From Atherix ibis (taxonomy: Eukaryota; Arthropoda; Insecta; Diptera; Athericidae), in contig OY282610.1 of NCBI GenBank assembly GCA_958298945.1, forward strand, positions 39,439,667-39,503,666: a stretch of 64,000 nt of DNA, given 5' to 3'. Under the pieces are notes generated by a model. That model searched no databases. It saw nothing but the letters and a program-made list of their open reading frames with translations, and was not told the DNA's origin. A program made the translations under genes and the position numbers. Positions 1 through 11,420 of this stretch are shown piece by piece. How positions within the stretch are numbered: the stretch's first letter is position 1; the number at the start of each line of letters is the position of its first letter.

Positions 1-1850
1 ACCTCAATGAGGAATAAGAACCTTTAGTTAGGACCCAGAACTATGCCATAAAATTTAATTATTTACTAAAAGTCAAATTCATGGTCATAAGTTACATATT
101 TTTGATTCTTCTAAGGTCTTTGATGCGTTACTGTGGACTTAAAATTTCCATCAGAGATCTAGGTACTTCAATGAGCAGAAGAACCTTAAATTAGGACCCT
201 GAACTATTACCATAAAATTTAGTTATTGACAAAAAGTCAAATTAATGGTCATAAATGACATATTTTTGATCCTTCTAAGGTCTCAAATACGTTACTATGA
301 ACTTAAAGCCTTCGGCAGAGATCTAGGTACCTCAATGAGGAATAAAAACCTTCAGTTAGGACCCAGAACTGTGCCATAAAATTTAATTATTTACTAAAAG
401 TCAAATTCAGGGTCATTAGTGGAATATTTTTGATTCTTCTAAGGTCTCAGATGCGTTACTGTGAACTTAAAGTTTTCGCCAGAGATCTAGGTACCTCAAT
501 AAAAATAAGAACCTTTAGTTAGGACCCAGAACTGTGCCATAAAATTTAATTATTTACTAACAGTCAAATTCAGGGTCATAAGTGGAATATTTTTGATCCT
601 TCTAAGGTCTCAGATGCGTTACTGTGAACTTAAAGTCTTCGCCAGAGATCTAGGCACCTCAATAAAAATAAGAACCTTTAGTTAGGACCCAGAACTGTGC
701 CATAAAATTTAATTATTTACTAACAGTCAAATTCAGGGTCATAAGTGGAATATTTTTGATCCTTCTAAGGTCTCAGATGCGTTACTGTGAACTTAAAGTC
801 TTCGCCAGAGATCTAGGCACCTCAATAAAAATAAGAACCTTAAGTTAGGACCCAGAACTGTGCCATAAAATTTAATTATTTATTAAAATTCAAATTCAGG
901 GTCATAAGTGGAATATTTTTGATCCTTCTAAGGTCTCAAATACGTTACTATGAACTTAAAGCCTTCGGCAGAGATCTAGGTACCTCAATGAGGAATAAGA
1001 ACCTTCAGTTAGGACCCAGAACTATGCCATAAAATTTAATTATTTACTAAAAGTCAAATTCATGGTCATAAGTTACATATTTTTGATTCTTCTAAGGTCT
1101 TTGATGCGTTACTGTGGACTTAAAATTTCCATCAGAGATCTAGGTACCTCAATGAGGAATAAGAACCTTCAGTTAGGACCCAGAACTGCTACCGTCAAAT
1201 TTAGTTATTTCCAAAAAGTCAAATTCATGGTCATCAGTGACATATTTTTGATCCTTCTAAGCTCTCACATACGTTACAATGAACTTAAAGCCTTCGCCAG
1301 AGGTCTAGGTACCTCAATAAGGAATAAGAACCTTCAATTAGGACTCAGAACTGCTGCCATAAAATTTAGTTATTTCCAAAAAGTAAAATTCATGGTCATA
1401 AGTGGCCTATTTTTGATTCTTCTAAGGTCTCAAATACGTTACTGTGAACTAAAAGTCTTCGCCAGAGGTTTAGGTACCTCAATGAGGAATAAGAACCTTC
1501 AGTTAGGACTCAGAACTGCTACCGCAAAATTTAGTTATTTACTAAAAGTCAAATTCAGGATCATAAGTATCATATTTTTGATTCTTCTAAGGTCTTTGAT
1601 GCGTAACTGTGGTCTTAAAATTTCCATTAGAGATTTGGCCACCTCAATTAGGAATAATAACCTTTAGTTAGGATCCCGAACTGTTGCCATAAAATTGAGT
1701 TACTTACTAAAATGCAAATTCATGATCATAAGTGACATATGTTTGATTCATCTAAGGTCTCAGATGCATTACTGTGAACTTAAAGTTTCCACCAGAGATC
1801 TAGGCACCTCAATCAGGAAAAATAATATTTAGTTAGGACCCCTAACATTG
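1..1850. repeat. Satellite array A, 163-165 bp monomer, about 11 copies
   Basis: The start of the monomer (acctcaat) recurs at 1, 165, 329, 493, 656, 819, 982, 1146, 1311, 1476, 1641 and 1806, so the period is 163-165 bp. The array runs off the left edge and fades near 1,850. The copies at 493-655 and 656-818 read as identical, and 1-164 matches 982-1145 apart from one base seen. That points to higher-order organisation of about 981 bp (six monomers) and recent turnover. The array is A/T-rich with no transposon coding similarity that I recognise. It is a satellite, not a gene cluster. Confidence 0.95.
1062..1667 (+). other. 201-codon open frame running through satellite A; probably not a gene
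   Basis: This frame stays open across about three and a half monomers because the monomers here are 165 bp, a multiple of three. The translation is therefore a 55-residue repeat (for example FLILLRS and NKNLQLG recur). Where the monomers are 163 or 164 bp, upstream, the frame breaks. No domain is recognisable and the start lies inside a monomer. Most likely a by-product of monomer length. A translated satellite peptide cannot be excluded from sequence alone. Confidence 0.75.
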
Positions 1851-3784
1851 TTTTTTTCATATAAAAAGGAAATGAATTTTTGTTAAAAAATTTTATATTG
1901 GATATTCTTGAAAATTTATTTTGAGTAAATAAGACTCTTTTTTTTTTTGGTTGAGTTAATATTAAAAAATAAAGAATTTCAAGCAAAGATAATCATTCGA
2001 AAATTTCAATTAAAACATTTATGAAATACAATATCGATAAGAAAATATCTTTTAATAATTAACGCCATCTAGCCAGTAAATGTGTGGACTAACTCTTTGA
2101 GTTATTTGAACAAATTACCACCTAAATGAGGACCGCTACCGAAGATTAAATTAAGCAATAATTTCATAAAAAAGAAAAGTTAGTCATGTTCTTCCATCAT
2201 CTACTAAATAGAAATGCGGCATTATTTTTATAAGTGGTAAAAGTCGTCTTTTTTTATATATTATGATATTTACGGGGTTGAATTTGAATCAGTTTAAAAA
2301 AATAACAAATTATAAAAAATAATTGATTAGTCGAAAAAGTTCGTGGTGTTTTTGAGCAAAATGGACACGCTAAATTCAGTGTGTTAAAATCCAATTTATC
2401 CAAACCAAATTTATTCTCCGTTATTATCGATAAGGTTTCGTTATTAATTTTCTTTAATAATAATTATAATCAAATGAAAAAAGTAAATTACTTCGTTAAT
2501 ACAACTAAAAAATAACTGACTTAGCATAGTAAAGTGTTCATGGTGAATTTGGTGGTAAACCGATCATATCAGTATATTTTTCTCTTGTTATATGGTAGGT
2601 CTTGAAGACTTTACAGTGGAAATTTTAGTAATTTTGCTAAAATCTTTAGGCCTTCCTTATTTTCTAAATAAGAAAATAACTTTAAATGGTTTAGTTTCTT
2701 CTATAAGAAACTAACTTTAAAAAGGGGTTTCATTCCCTTTACATCTCATCAAGCATATTTTCATCTTGTTAAGTTTTATTTGCGAATAACAGAGAAAATA
2801 AATTTTACAAGGAAACCAAGAAAAGTAGCTGCATTTCATGCCATCTTTACAATTAACTAAAAGTCGCATCACTGCCATCTTAGTGAATTTTTATAAACTG
2901 TCTTAAAGAAAATCTTTTTTCACTTTTTTATTTATAAAAACAAATAGAAAATATCCTTAATAGCGGTATTTTTAAAATAGTTGAAAACTCTATTTAAAAA
3001 AAAAAATATTTGTTGAAATAAATAACAGAAATCAACGCCATCTGGTTTTAAGTGATACAAAAGAAAAATTACATCTTCTAATAGTGTAACGAAAAAAAGC
3101 CTCTGCTGAGGCAATCAACGCCATCTAGTAATGTGTAGTAATAAGTTAAAATATGTCAACGTTTAATAATAATTTTCAATGAATACACGAAAAATCACTT
3201 TCATTTATCAATAAAAAATTTCCCAATTTTTATAAATTTATAACAAAAAGGACACAACAAAAACATACTGAATCGAATAGGTTATAAGTCGGACGCACAA
3301 GTCTATTTATAGTTATTCAAATTTTATCAGATTCACTTACTATTATTGAAGTTTCGGAAATTTATCTAGATCAGTCGAATAAAATTCTCTTAATGGTTGA
3401 ATAAATAAATAGCCATCGACTACTGATGCTAATAGGATTTGATTGTTGCTTTAATTATTAATAAATGTATTGATTTTGTTCGTTATGTCAATACGTGTAC
3501 TAGTAATTATTTTGATGAACTCAACGGCAATGTCCTGTCCGTAGTATTGTATCCTGTTGCAATTAATAATTGCACAGTTCTTTATGTTCACTGCTAATGG
3601 ATACACCTTCATTTATTAATCGAGGTTTATACGAACAACTATTGGAATTCAGTTGAAAAAAAAATTCAACCAAGAAACGGATATAATTTTGGCTTTTGAT
3701 TTTATTTAACTTTTTAAGTCCTCCTAAAAAGCAGATGATTTTGTTGAAAAATAACACAAAAAAAAATATTTTTGATTAAAAAGT
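1851..3784. other. A/T-rich spacer without recognisable genes; three AACGCCATCT motifs
   Basis: No coding similarity, RNA gene or transposon was recognised here. The short frames at 2,932-3,114 and 3,563-3,757 (reverse strand) are low-complexity and look like chance. The distinctive content is the 10-mer AACGCCATCT at 2,061, 3,034 and 3,117, always forward, with looser GCCATCT copies near 2,840 and 2,875. The same 10-mer returns at 33.5 and 33.75 kb. Confidence 0.7.
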
Positions 3785-5690
3785 ATATGGTTCTTGGGTC
3801 CCAATCATACAATATTTTGACTCCTAACTATGTTGTTTTCTTGGTTCTCAACTAAGAAGGATCTAAATTTTCTTTGGATCGCAACTTCAAAGTCTCTGAA
3901 GTCTTTAATCTGTTCAGTAGTTATTTGTATGTTTTTTGCCCTTAACTTTCCATAATAGTCAGCTTTAGAGTTTCTTGAATCTTGATTATGAAGTTATTTA
4001 GGATTTAAATAAGTAATTTTCGTTATTTTTTGCTTCATAGTAGTTACCCCATAAATATAAACCAGAGGTTACTGGTTCAGCAGTCGTCTTAAGGGGCCCT
4101 AATTATGTAACAAAGTAAGTTGTCTTAAGGGGCCCTAATTATATAGAATTTTTGTGTATCAACTAAATGGCTTTTAATATCTCTAAGATTTTGGCCTTTG
4201 GGTCTCAACTTTATAGCCTATTTCATACTAATTGTCTAGGTCCCAATTATAAATGTAGTTTCTTCGATCTCAACTAAGTAGTCTTTGGGGTATAAAATAT
4301 TTAATCTTGTTTGGCTTTTGGGTTCTAGTCTTTAGGGTTTAAATTATTTAGTCAATGATCTGGGTTATTGGATCTCTACTTTATAGCCTATTGCGTCTTA
4401 ATTATATACTCATTTAGGTCCCAATTATGAGTGTAGTTTCTTGAATATCTACTAAGTATTTTTTAGGGTCTCAAGTATTTAGTCTTATCTGGCTTTTGGG
4501 TCTCTAATCTTTAAGGTATAAAATATTTAATCAATGATCTTGGTTATTGGATCTCAACTTTAGAGCCTATTTCATAATAATTGTATACTCATCTGGGGCC
4601 CAACTATAAATATAGTTCCTTGGGTCACAGCTAAGTCGTCTTTAGGGAATAAACTATTTTTTGTGTGTAGCCCTTGGGTCTCTACTCTTTCGGGTCTAAA
4701 CTATTTAGTCAACAATCTTGGTTATTGGGTCTCAACTTTATAGCCTATTAAGTCTTAATTATGTACTCATTTAGGTCCCAACTATAAATTTTGTTTCTTT
4801 GACCTTAACTAAGTAGTTTTTGGGGTCTAACATATTTAATCTTGTCTACCTTTTGGGTCTCTACTTTATAGGGTCTAAACTATTTAGTCAACAATCTTGG
4901 TTATTGGGTCTCAACTTTATAGTCTATTGAGTCTTAATTATGTCCTCATTTAGGGCCCAACTATAAATGTTGTTTCTTTGATCTCAACTAAGTAGTCTTT
5001 AGGGTCTTAAATATTTAGTCTTGTCTAGCTTTTGGGTCTCTACTTTATAGGGTCTAAACTATTTAGTCAATGATCTTGGTTATTGGGTCTCAACTTTATA
5101 GTCTATTGAGTCTTAATTATGTCCTCATTTAGGTCCCAACTATAAATGTTGTTTCTTTGATCTCAACTAAGTAGTCTTTAGGATCTTAAATATTTAGTCT
5201 TGTCTAGCTTTTGGGTCTCTACTTTATAGAGTCTAAACTATTTAGTCAATGATCTTGGTAATTGGGTCTCAACTTTATAGCCTATTTCATACTAATTGTC
5301 TAGGTCCCAACTATAAATGTAGTTTCTTCGATCTCAACTAAGTAGTCTTTGGGGTATAAAATATTTAATCTTGTTTGGCTTTTGGGTTCTAGTCTTTAGG
5401 GTTTAAATTATTTAGTCAATGATATTGGCTATTGGGTCTCAACTTTATAGCCTCTTTACTACTAATTGTATACTTATTCGTGGGTCCCAATTAGTTAGTA
5501 CCTTGGTTTATTCGCATTATCTATATAGCGGTTGTGCCTTAACTAAGTAGTCTTTAGGGTCTCAACTATTTAGTCTTGTGTATTTCAAGTAAGTTGCTTT
5601 TAATATTTCAATTATCCTAGCTCTTAGGTATCACCTAACCTTTATGGTGCTTTTGGTATTATCAATGTAGTTTCTAGGGTCTCAATTATT
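3785..5690. repeat. Satellite array B, 170-179 bp monomer, about 8 clear copies plus diverged edges
   Basis: The marker ttatagccta (with variants) recurs at 4,211, 4,381, 4,560, 4,738, 4,917, 5,096, 5,275 and 5,445, giving steps of 170-179 bp. The segment from 4,221 to about 4,355 is almost identical to 5,285 to about 5,420, an offset of 1,064 bp or six monomers. Diverged monomer pieces reach left to about 3,785 and right to about 5,690. In the left flank, aaggggccctaatta occurs twice 36 bp apart (about 4,092 and 4,128). Non-coding. Confidence 0.93.
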
Positions 5691-5889
5691 GGGTCGTCGG
5701 AAAACGCACTATCGTAACAGATGCTATTTGTTCATTTTTCGAAGTACTAGAGTTATTCGCATCTATATTATTCCTATGTCATTGAACAGCAGATATTTCA
5801 GTTTAGGCTTTATATTTGTTAAGTTTTTATGGCTGAAGATAGAACCCCAAACTTTTCATTTTCGCTATATTTCATTGTTATACTTACGT

Positions 5890-6720
5890 AAAAGGAAGAA
5901 CTTGCTTGTGAAAATTTGCGTAAAGTTAACGGTGGTAATGCTCTACAAGATCGTCAATGTCAATGATGGTTTCGATCTCAACGACGATCCTTAGTCAGAA
6001 CGGCTAACCGAGGTTGATAACGATAAATTAAAGGAATTAATTAACCGTTCACGAGCACCTGAAAAAGCTGGGATACATAACCAAGCTCGATGTATGGGTT
6101 GCTCACGCACTATCAGAAGTTCATTTGATGGCACGCATAAACATCGGCGACATGCTCTGCTCGGATACATAAACGTGAGGAAAATAATCCTCCTTCGAAG
6201 CGTTTGGTACTCGTAACTGTTAATAAGAAGTAGATTGTTTACAACAATGTGACGTAAAACGGTCTTGGTTCCGGCATGGTGATCCGCCTGAAACGACACA
6301 CTCAGTTTGGTGTGATTTTAAAGGTGGCGCTGTGTTTTGAGCTTCTACCAAGGAAACAAAGAATCAGTTCAGAAGTGTACTACCGGCAATTGCACGGTTT
6401 AAACGAATCGTCCAGAGCTCATTCACCGTAAAGTTGTGTGCCATCACGACAATCGTCAAAAAATATTTGAGCTTGGATGGAATGTACCGCTATACCCATT
6501 ATATTCGCCTGACCTTCAGCTGTCAGACTTTTACTTGCTTCGCGCTCACCAAAGCTCCATGCTTGGCATGACGCTCCATTCAGATGAGGCTGTAAATCAG
6601 GACCTTGTTTAGTTTTCTACTTATTCATTCTATGAACGAGTAATTATGAAGCTCACTGAAAGATGGCAAAAGGTTATTGAGAGAAATGGGCGCCACTCTT
6701 TGTATATAAATAAATTACAA
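5890..6720 (+). pseudogene. Degraded mariner transposase (DD34D mariner family)
   Basis: Forward-strand conceptual pieces match mariner transposases in the right order. A helix-turn-helix linker piece (FDLNDDP, then LTEVDNDKLKELI) lies near 5,970-6,045. A segment reading HLKKLGYITKLDVWV is near 6,054, and the region after the first catalytic motif (NNVTRKRSW-like) is near 6,240-6,270. The C-terminal YSPDL...SDFYLLRA motif is near 6,500-6,545, and a tail reading KLTERWQKVIERNG is near 6,650-6,690. Several stops and frameshifts separate them, and about 35 residues after KELI are missing. It resembles the mellifera/mauritiana-type mariners. I could not find terminal inverted repeats, so the ends are approximate. 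Dead copy. The reverse-strand frame at 5,991-6,299 is a shadow. Confidence 0.85.
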
Positions 6721-7680
6721 TTGTTAAGATAGAATGCGCATCATGACTCTTCTCATTTCAATTAAAACATTTTCCAAGTTATTCGTTTCGAATTAATGCA
6801 CTACTCAGAAAATATTCGTATTTAAATATGTAAACAAAAAAAAAAAGAAGAATTGCAAAATATTTGCAGCTGCATTTTAAAAATTATAGGAAACGACCGT
6901 ATTCAAGTGCAGAAAAATGAACTGAAATTAAATAAAAACCAACGTGAGAGTACGGGACGAACTATAAATTTTAATCTCACTTAAGTTCGGTTTATTTTTG
7001 TTTGCATGCAGTAAATTCTGCTTTTAATGCAGATATAATAAAATCCAGTATCTACGAGCAATGCCATACAGTTTGCAAATAAACAGAAATGATAATCAAA
7101 TAGAAATAATACCAAGAGTGAACTGACTATCGGATGTAGAATACGTAGAAATTATGATGAGAAATGCAGTTTCATCCGTAAATATTAGCAGAGCCATCGA
7201 GTTAATGCAAATCGTTTCAATATAAATCGAAGAGTCCTCGTTTCTTATAAAATAACCATAAAAAAATTGATAACATAAAAAACTAGATAAAAATTGTAAT
7301 CGGTTTTTTTTTCGTAATTGTAGATATTAACGTCGATATGATAAGAAGCTATTAGAGAAGAAAATATGAGGAATACTAACGTAACAACATGACTAATGAA
7401 TTAAAATATTTGAAAATTTCGAGACGTAAGCAAACACGAGAAATTCGGTTAGAACAGTTGTGATAATAGCGACTTATGTAATATTAATCAGCGAAAATAG
7501 GTCAGAACTTAGCAAAGAGAGTATTAGCAGTATTAAGACTACACGTGCTTTTGTCGAAAATAAATCGGTCACGCTGTCTGAGATTGTTCAAATTTGTAGG
7601 TGTGGTCTTATATCGAACTGGATTAATGTTTAGATATTGGCCATCGTTCTGGGAGTGATGACATTTAAAGCTTGAGGCCA
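6721..7680. other. A/T-rich spacer, nothing recognised
   Basis: Unique-looking A/T-rich sequence between the mariner remnant and satellite C. I see no open frame of note, no RNA-like fold and no transposon motif. The last part, from about 7,560, already contains words (for example cgtaggt-like strings) resembling satellite C and may be a diverged edge of that array. Confidence 0.6.
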
Positions 7681-10600
7681 TAAAAAAGGTTTTATGTAAA
7701 AAATAATTGTTGTCTGAAATCGTTCATATTCGTAGGTCTAGACTGATGCTGATTTTATTACATTTTTAAAAGAAAATACCTGGTTCGGTATCTGGGATTA
7801 TTTTTATTTTTAGGTCTATTTTTTTATCTAAAAAATACAACAGACCTAAGAATGTACTTTTATAACAGACCCAAAGAAAATATTAGGTCACGCTATCTGA
7901 GATTATGTCTATGTAAAGGTCAAAGCGGCTTCTGACCTACGAGTATTTTCATGCTAGAAAAAAAATTATCTGAGACTTCATATATTCGTAGGTCTCTCTT
8001 AAATTCTTAGGTCTGAACTTTTGCCAAATATATAAGCTACACTCCTTGCAATCAATGACATTTCAAGCTTGAGGCTCTCAATCACGTTTTATGTCAAAAA
8101 ACACTGTTGTCTGAAATAGTTCACATTCGTAGGTCTAGACTGATGCTGAGCTTGTTCTATTTTCAAAACAAAACACCGATTTTAGTATCTGCGATTATTT
8201 ATATTTCTAGGTCAATTTTTTATCTACAAAATACAGCAGACCTAAGAATGTACTTTTATAACTAACTCACATAAGGTATGTTTTTAATTCAAAGAAAATA
8301 TTAGGTCACGCTATCTGAGATTGTGTCGATTTAAAGGTCAAAACGGCTTCTGACCTACGAGTATTTTCATGCTAGAAAAAATGTTGATGCGCTATCTGGG
8401 TCTGCTTACATTCGTAGGTCTCCCTTAAATTCTTAGGTCTGAACTTTTGCCAAATATATTAGCTAACCACCTTGGAATCAATGACATTTCAAGCTTTAGG
8501 CCCTCAATCACTTTTTATGTCAAAAAACACTTTTGTCTGAAATGGTTCACATTCGTAGGTCTAGATTGATGCTGAGCTTGTTCTATTTTCAACACAAAAC
8601 ACCGATTTTAGTATCTGCGATTATTTATATTTCTAGGTAAATTTTTTATCTACAAAATACAGCAGACCTAAGAATGTACTTTTATAACTAACTCACATAA
8701 GGTACATATGTTTTTAATTCAAAGAAAATATTAGGTCACGCTATCTGAGATTGTGTCGATTTAAAGGTCAAAGCAGCTTCTGACCTACGAGTATTTTCAT
8801 GCTAGAAAAAATGTTGATGACACTATCTGGGTCTGCTTACATTCGTAGGTCTCTCTTAAGTTCGTAGGTCTGAACTTCTGCCGAATATATTAGCTACACT
8901 CCTTGCAATCAATGACATTTCAAGCTTGAGGCTCTCAATCACGTTTTATATCAAAAAACACTGTTGTCTGAAATAGTTCACATTCGTAGGTCTAGATTGA
9001 TGCTCACCTTGTTCTATTTTCAAAACAAAACACCGATTTCAGTATCTGCGATTATTTATATTTCCAGATCAATTTTTTATGTACAAAATACAACAGACCT
9101 AAGAATGTACTTTTATAACAGACCCAAAGAAAATATTAGGTCACGCTATCTGAGATTTAAAGGTCAAAGCGGCTTCTGACCTACGAGTATTTTCATGCTA
9201 GAAAAAAAAATTATCTGAGACTTCATATATTCGTAGGTCTCCCTTAAATTCTTAGGTCTGAACTTTTGCCAAATATATTAGCTAACCACATTGGAATCAA
9301 TGACATTTCAAGCTTCAGGCCCTCAATCACTTTTTAAGTCAAAAAACACTTTTGTCTGAAATGGTTCACATTCGTAGGTCTAGATTGATGCTGAACTTGT
9401 TCCATTTGCAAAAGAAAATACCGATTTTATTATCTGCGATTATTTATATTTCTAGGTCAATTTTTTATCTACAAAATACAGCAGACCTAAGAATGTACTT
9501 TTATAACTAACTCACATAAGGTATGTTTTTAATTCAAAGAAAATATTAGGTCACGCTATCTGAGATTGTGTCGATTTAAAGGTCAAAGCGACTTCTGACC
9601 AACGAGTATTTTCATGCTAGAAAAAATGTTGATGACACTAACTGGGTCTGCTGACATTCGTAGGTCTCCCTTAACTTCGTAGGTCTGAAATTTTGCCGAA
9701 TTAGATAAATGTTGAAAAAATATATTAGCAAATCTCCTTGGGATCAATGACATTTCAAGCTTGAGGACCTCAATCACGTTTTATATAAAAAAAACACTGT
9801 TGTCTGAAATAGTTCACATTCGTAGGTCTAGATTGATGCTCACCTTGTTCTATTTTCAAAACAAAACACCGATTTCAGTATCTGCGATTATTTATATTTC
9901 CAGATCAATTTTTTATGTACAAAATACAACAGACCTAAGAATGTACTTTTATAACAGACCCACATAAGCCATGTTTTTAGTGCAAAGAAAATATTAGGTT
10001 GTGTCTATTTGAATGTCTAAACAGACGCTTTTGGAATGTCTATTTTCATGCTAGAAAAAACATTATCCGAGAATTCATACATTCGTAGGTCTCTCTTAAA
10101 TTCTTAGGTCTGAACTTTTGCTAAATGTATTAGCTACCCATCTTGGAATCAATGACTTTTCAAGGTTTAGGCTCTCAATCACATTTTTTTGTAAAAAAAA
10201 CACTGTTATCTGAAATTGTTCACATTCGTAGGTCTATACTGATGCTGACCTTATTCCATTTTCAAAAGAAAATACCTGTTTCAGTATCTGTGATTATTTA
10301 TATTTTTGGGTCTATTTTTTAGGTCACGCTATCTGAGATTGTTTCCGTTTGGAGGCCTTAGCCGATGCTGACCTATTCTCAAATTGCTAAGGTAGGTCTT
10401 TCTCTTTGGAATCTATTAAATACCAATATTTGCGTCTTCTCCATACCTACAAAGGTTAACTATCCAACATATAATGTGACCTACAATTTTCTGAATATTT
10501 TATATCAGAAAATTGTAGGTCACATTATATGTTGAATTATTAACCTTTGTAGGTATGGATATAGTGTACATTCGTAGATTTTGCTTCCAATCGTAGGTCA

Positions 10601-10790
10601 GCGTCTTTGAAATCGATTAAATACCAATATTTGCGTCAATGCTAATCATATTTTATGTAAAAAAATTATATACCACACTATTTAGAATTGCTTAGATTCG
10701 AAGGTGTAGACCGATGCTAACATATTTCCATATTTAAAAGAAAGTAAAGGCCATGCTGTCTGGAATTGCTTACATTGCAAGGTAATATTT
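7681..10790. repeat. Satellite array C, about 390-450 bp unit in alternating A/B order
   Basis: The marker tcacattcgtaggtctaga recurs at about 7,734, 8,121, 8,547, 8,978, 9,366, 9,814 and 10,220, with steps of 387, 426, 431, 388, 448 and 406 bp. Units preceded by ctgttgtctgaaatagt (8,121, 8,978, 9,814) alternate with units preceded by cttttgtctgaaatggt (8,547, 9,366), so the higher-order unit is a dimer of about 820-860 bp. The short units lack a block containing ctaactcacataagg. cattcgtaggtct-like words occur twice per unit. Two near-identical short frames (8,964-9,179 and 9,761-9,967) are repeat translations, not genes. The array degrades after about 10,330. Confidence 0.93.
10441..10558. 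repeat. 118-nt near-perfect hairpin (54-nt arms, 10-nt loop)
   Basis: Left arm 10,441-10,494 and right arm 10,505-10,558 are reverse complements with 51 of 54 positions matching. The loop is atattttata. The hairpin lies between two direct copies of taaataccaatatttgcg (about 10,418 and 10,618). The arms contain cctacaa/ttgtagg words related to satellite C, so it may have arisen by inversion of satellite sequence. A miRNA-like or siRNA-producing transcript is possible but unproven. Confidence 0.93.
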
Positions 10791-11420
10791 ATTAGGCTCG
10801 TGGAAACTATGCTTTTTGCCAAAGGATATTCTGTCAGACTGTCTACCATAAGATTGCCCAATCTAATCCGCCCTAGCTTAAAACTGACAATATTTATTAA
10901 TATGATGAATTTTTTAAGTTATTCAGTTTAATTTGAACGAATTGGTTTTCAAGTTTTAATTCTCATTCATTTTTGTTGAAATTTTTGAATATATTTCTGA
11001 GTGATTTCTTACAAACTATCGAAAAATTAAAATGTTTACAAAAAATTACTTACCAAACAAATTTTGGGACAAATTTCCTTACAAGATCACCGTATCATTT
11101 ACCGTATGGAAATTTGTATAAAGAAGATATACAAGATCTGAAATTGGACAAAAAAGAAAAGTATATTAAAAATTGAAAATTTTCCAAATGTTTGTTTTCT
11201 TATGAATTCAGTGAGCCTTAATACTTTAAAATAAACAAAAAACCTCTATTTTGGCGTTTCTATGAACAAAACCTCATCTCCTAAATATTTACCACTAATA
11301 GACTTCCGTTTAACTCTGAGTGTTATAAAACAAGAACCTTTTTCCAATTACACTGTTCCTCTTGAAATATTTGTCAAGAAGAAAAAAGAGGTGCAACTGC
11401 TTCCTTGCGCAGAGAACTCC
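10791..11420. other. A/T-rich spacer, nothing recognised
   Basis: Unique-looking sequence. A 67-codon frame at 10,973-11,176 (forward) is lysine-, leucine- and phenylalanine-rich, as expected by chance at this base composition, and matches no family I know. No repeat or RNA structure was seen. Confidence 0.6.
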
